From assembly GCA_934668515.1 (NCBI GenBank), contig CAKUNS010000052.1:1-5728 (forward strand): a DNA stretch of 5,728 nt, read 5' to 3'. The position numbers were made by a program, and so were the translations under genes. The notes under the pieces are model-generated. The model was given only the letters and a program-made list of their open reading frames with translations. It searched no databases and was not told the origin of the DNA. This document shows positions 5,142 to 5,728 of the stretch, piece by piece. Numbering within the stretch: the stretch's first letter is position 1; each line of letters starts with the position of its first letter. This DNA is from an uncultured Eggerthellaceae bacterium. GTDB taxonomy: Bacteria > Actinomycetota > Coriobacteriia > Coriobacteriales > Eggerthellaceae.

Positions 5142-5728
5142 TCAATTCAACAGGTTCGGCAGCCACATGGACAACGCCGGAATGTATGTGACCAGCAGCA
5201 GAACCACAATCGTAAGAGTAAGCATTGGCAACACGGCCTTGACGATATCCTCTAGCCTGAGCTTGGAAACGCTGCTGCCAACGAAGAGGTTGATGCCGAC
5301 AGGCGGGGTGATCATGCCGATTGCAAGGTTCAGGACGATGATGACGCCGAAGTGAACCGGGTCGACACCCAAAGACGTGACGATCGGAAGAAGCAGCGGG
5401 GTAAGGATGACGATGGCAGCCAAAGCTTCCATGAACATGCCAACCACCAGAAGCATGACGTTGATGACAAGCAGGATGACGTACACGTTGGAACTGATGC
5501 CCAAAATAGCCTGCGCAACCATGTTCGGGATGTTCTCGAGGGTCATGATGTTTCCGAAGATGGTGGCCATGGCCATCAGCAGGATGATGATGCACGAGCT
5601 GTTGGACGAGTCAACCAGAACAGGGACGATGTTCTTCTTGGTAATGCCTTTGTAGCCGAAGACGCCAACCAGCAAACTGTACAGAGCGGCGATAGCAGCG
5701 GCCTCAGTCGGAGTGCACAGGCCGGAAT
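5142..5728 (-). CDS. TRAP transporter large permease (DctM type), C-terminal part
   Basis: TRAP transporters import organic acids (C4-dicarboxylates, keto acids, sulfonates, sialic acid, aromatic acids) using a periplasmic or surface-tethered binding protein DctP, a small membrane subunit DctQ and this large 12-helix subunit. The last 194 codons are visible, less than half of the usual 425-430 aa; the start lies beyond the window. Diagnostic motifs are GLCTPTEAAAIAALYSLL at residues 2-19 of the fragment, matching the conserved TPTEAAA segment; GMFMEALAAIVILTPLLLPI at 96-115; and NLAIGMITPPVGINLFV at 133-149, the second signature of the family. About five hydrophobic spans can be seen, near 9-25, 44-60, 80-118, 124-150 and 163-186. 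It ends with TGA, 283 bp upstream of the GRE on the same strand. The neighbourhood suggests it brings in the GRE substrate, as TRAP systems do for isethionate next to its GRE lyase, but the spacer contains a possible terminator, so co-transcription is not established. Family certain, substrate unknown. Confidence 0.92.
   Translation of the reverse strand, partial: SGLCTPTEAAAIAALYSLLVGVFGYKGITKKNIVPVLVDSSNSSCIIILLMAMATIFGNIMTLENIPNMVAQAILGISSNVYVILLVINVMLLVVGMFMEALAAIVILTPLLLPIVTSLGVDPVHFGVIIVLNLAIGMITPPVGINLFVGSSVSKLRLEDIVKAVLPMLTLTIVVLLLVTYIPALSMWLPNLLN

Overview
The window is a minus-strand gene block from an anaerobe of moderately high GC content. By eye its style (rubrerythrin, glycyl radical enzymes, purine-rich Shine-Dalgarno sequences, GC-rich third positions) suggests a gut or sediment anaerobe such as a coriobacterium (Eggerthellaceae/Olsenella-like). 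That assignment is an inference; no marker gene in the window proves it.

Reading in the direction of transcription (high to low coordinates): (i) 5728-5142, the C-terminal part of a TRAP transporter large permease (DctM type), cut by the window edge; (ii) 5141-4859, a 283-bp non-coding spacer with three consecutive inverted repeats and a possible promoter; (iii) 4858-2342, a complete glycyl radical enzyme (GRE) of 838 aa with an SGCAE catalytic cysteine loop and an RIAGYSAYF glycyl radical loop; (iv) 2341-2229, a 113-bp spacer with a strong hairpin plus T-rich tail that looks like an intrinsic terminator or attenuator; (v) 2228-1341, the radical-SAM activating enzyme with two extra ferredoxin-like clusters; (vi) 1326-481, an Amidohydro_2-family protein 14 bp downstream, in which nearly all family metal ligands are replaced; (vii) 480-393, a spacer with two small dyads; (viii) 392-1, the N-terminal diiron domain of a rubrerythrin, cut by the window start.

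The likely logic is import of a small organic acid by the TRAP system, radical cleavage, dehydration or decarboxylation by the GRE once its cognate activase has installed the glycyl radical, and further handling of substrate or product by the amidohydrolase-fold protein. Rubrerythrin is probably a separate oxidative-stress unit, though a fitting neighbour for an oxygen-sensitive radical enzyme. The GRE substrate cannot be read from the sequence: it is not pyruvate formate-lyase (no Cys-Cys pair) and lacks the GCVEP loop of choline, glycerol, hydroxyproline and isethionate type lyases. The GRE plus ligand-poor amidohydrolase plus TRAP combination is the best candidate here for an undescribed pathway.
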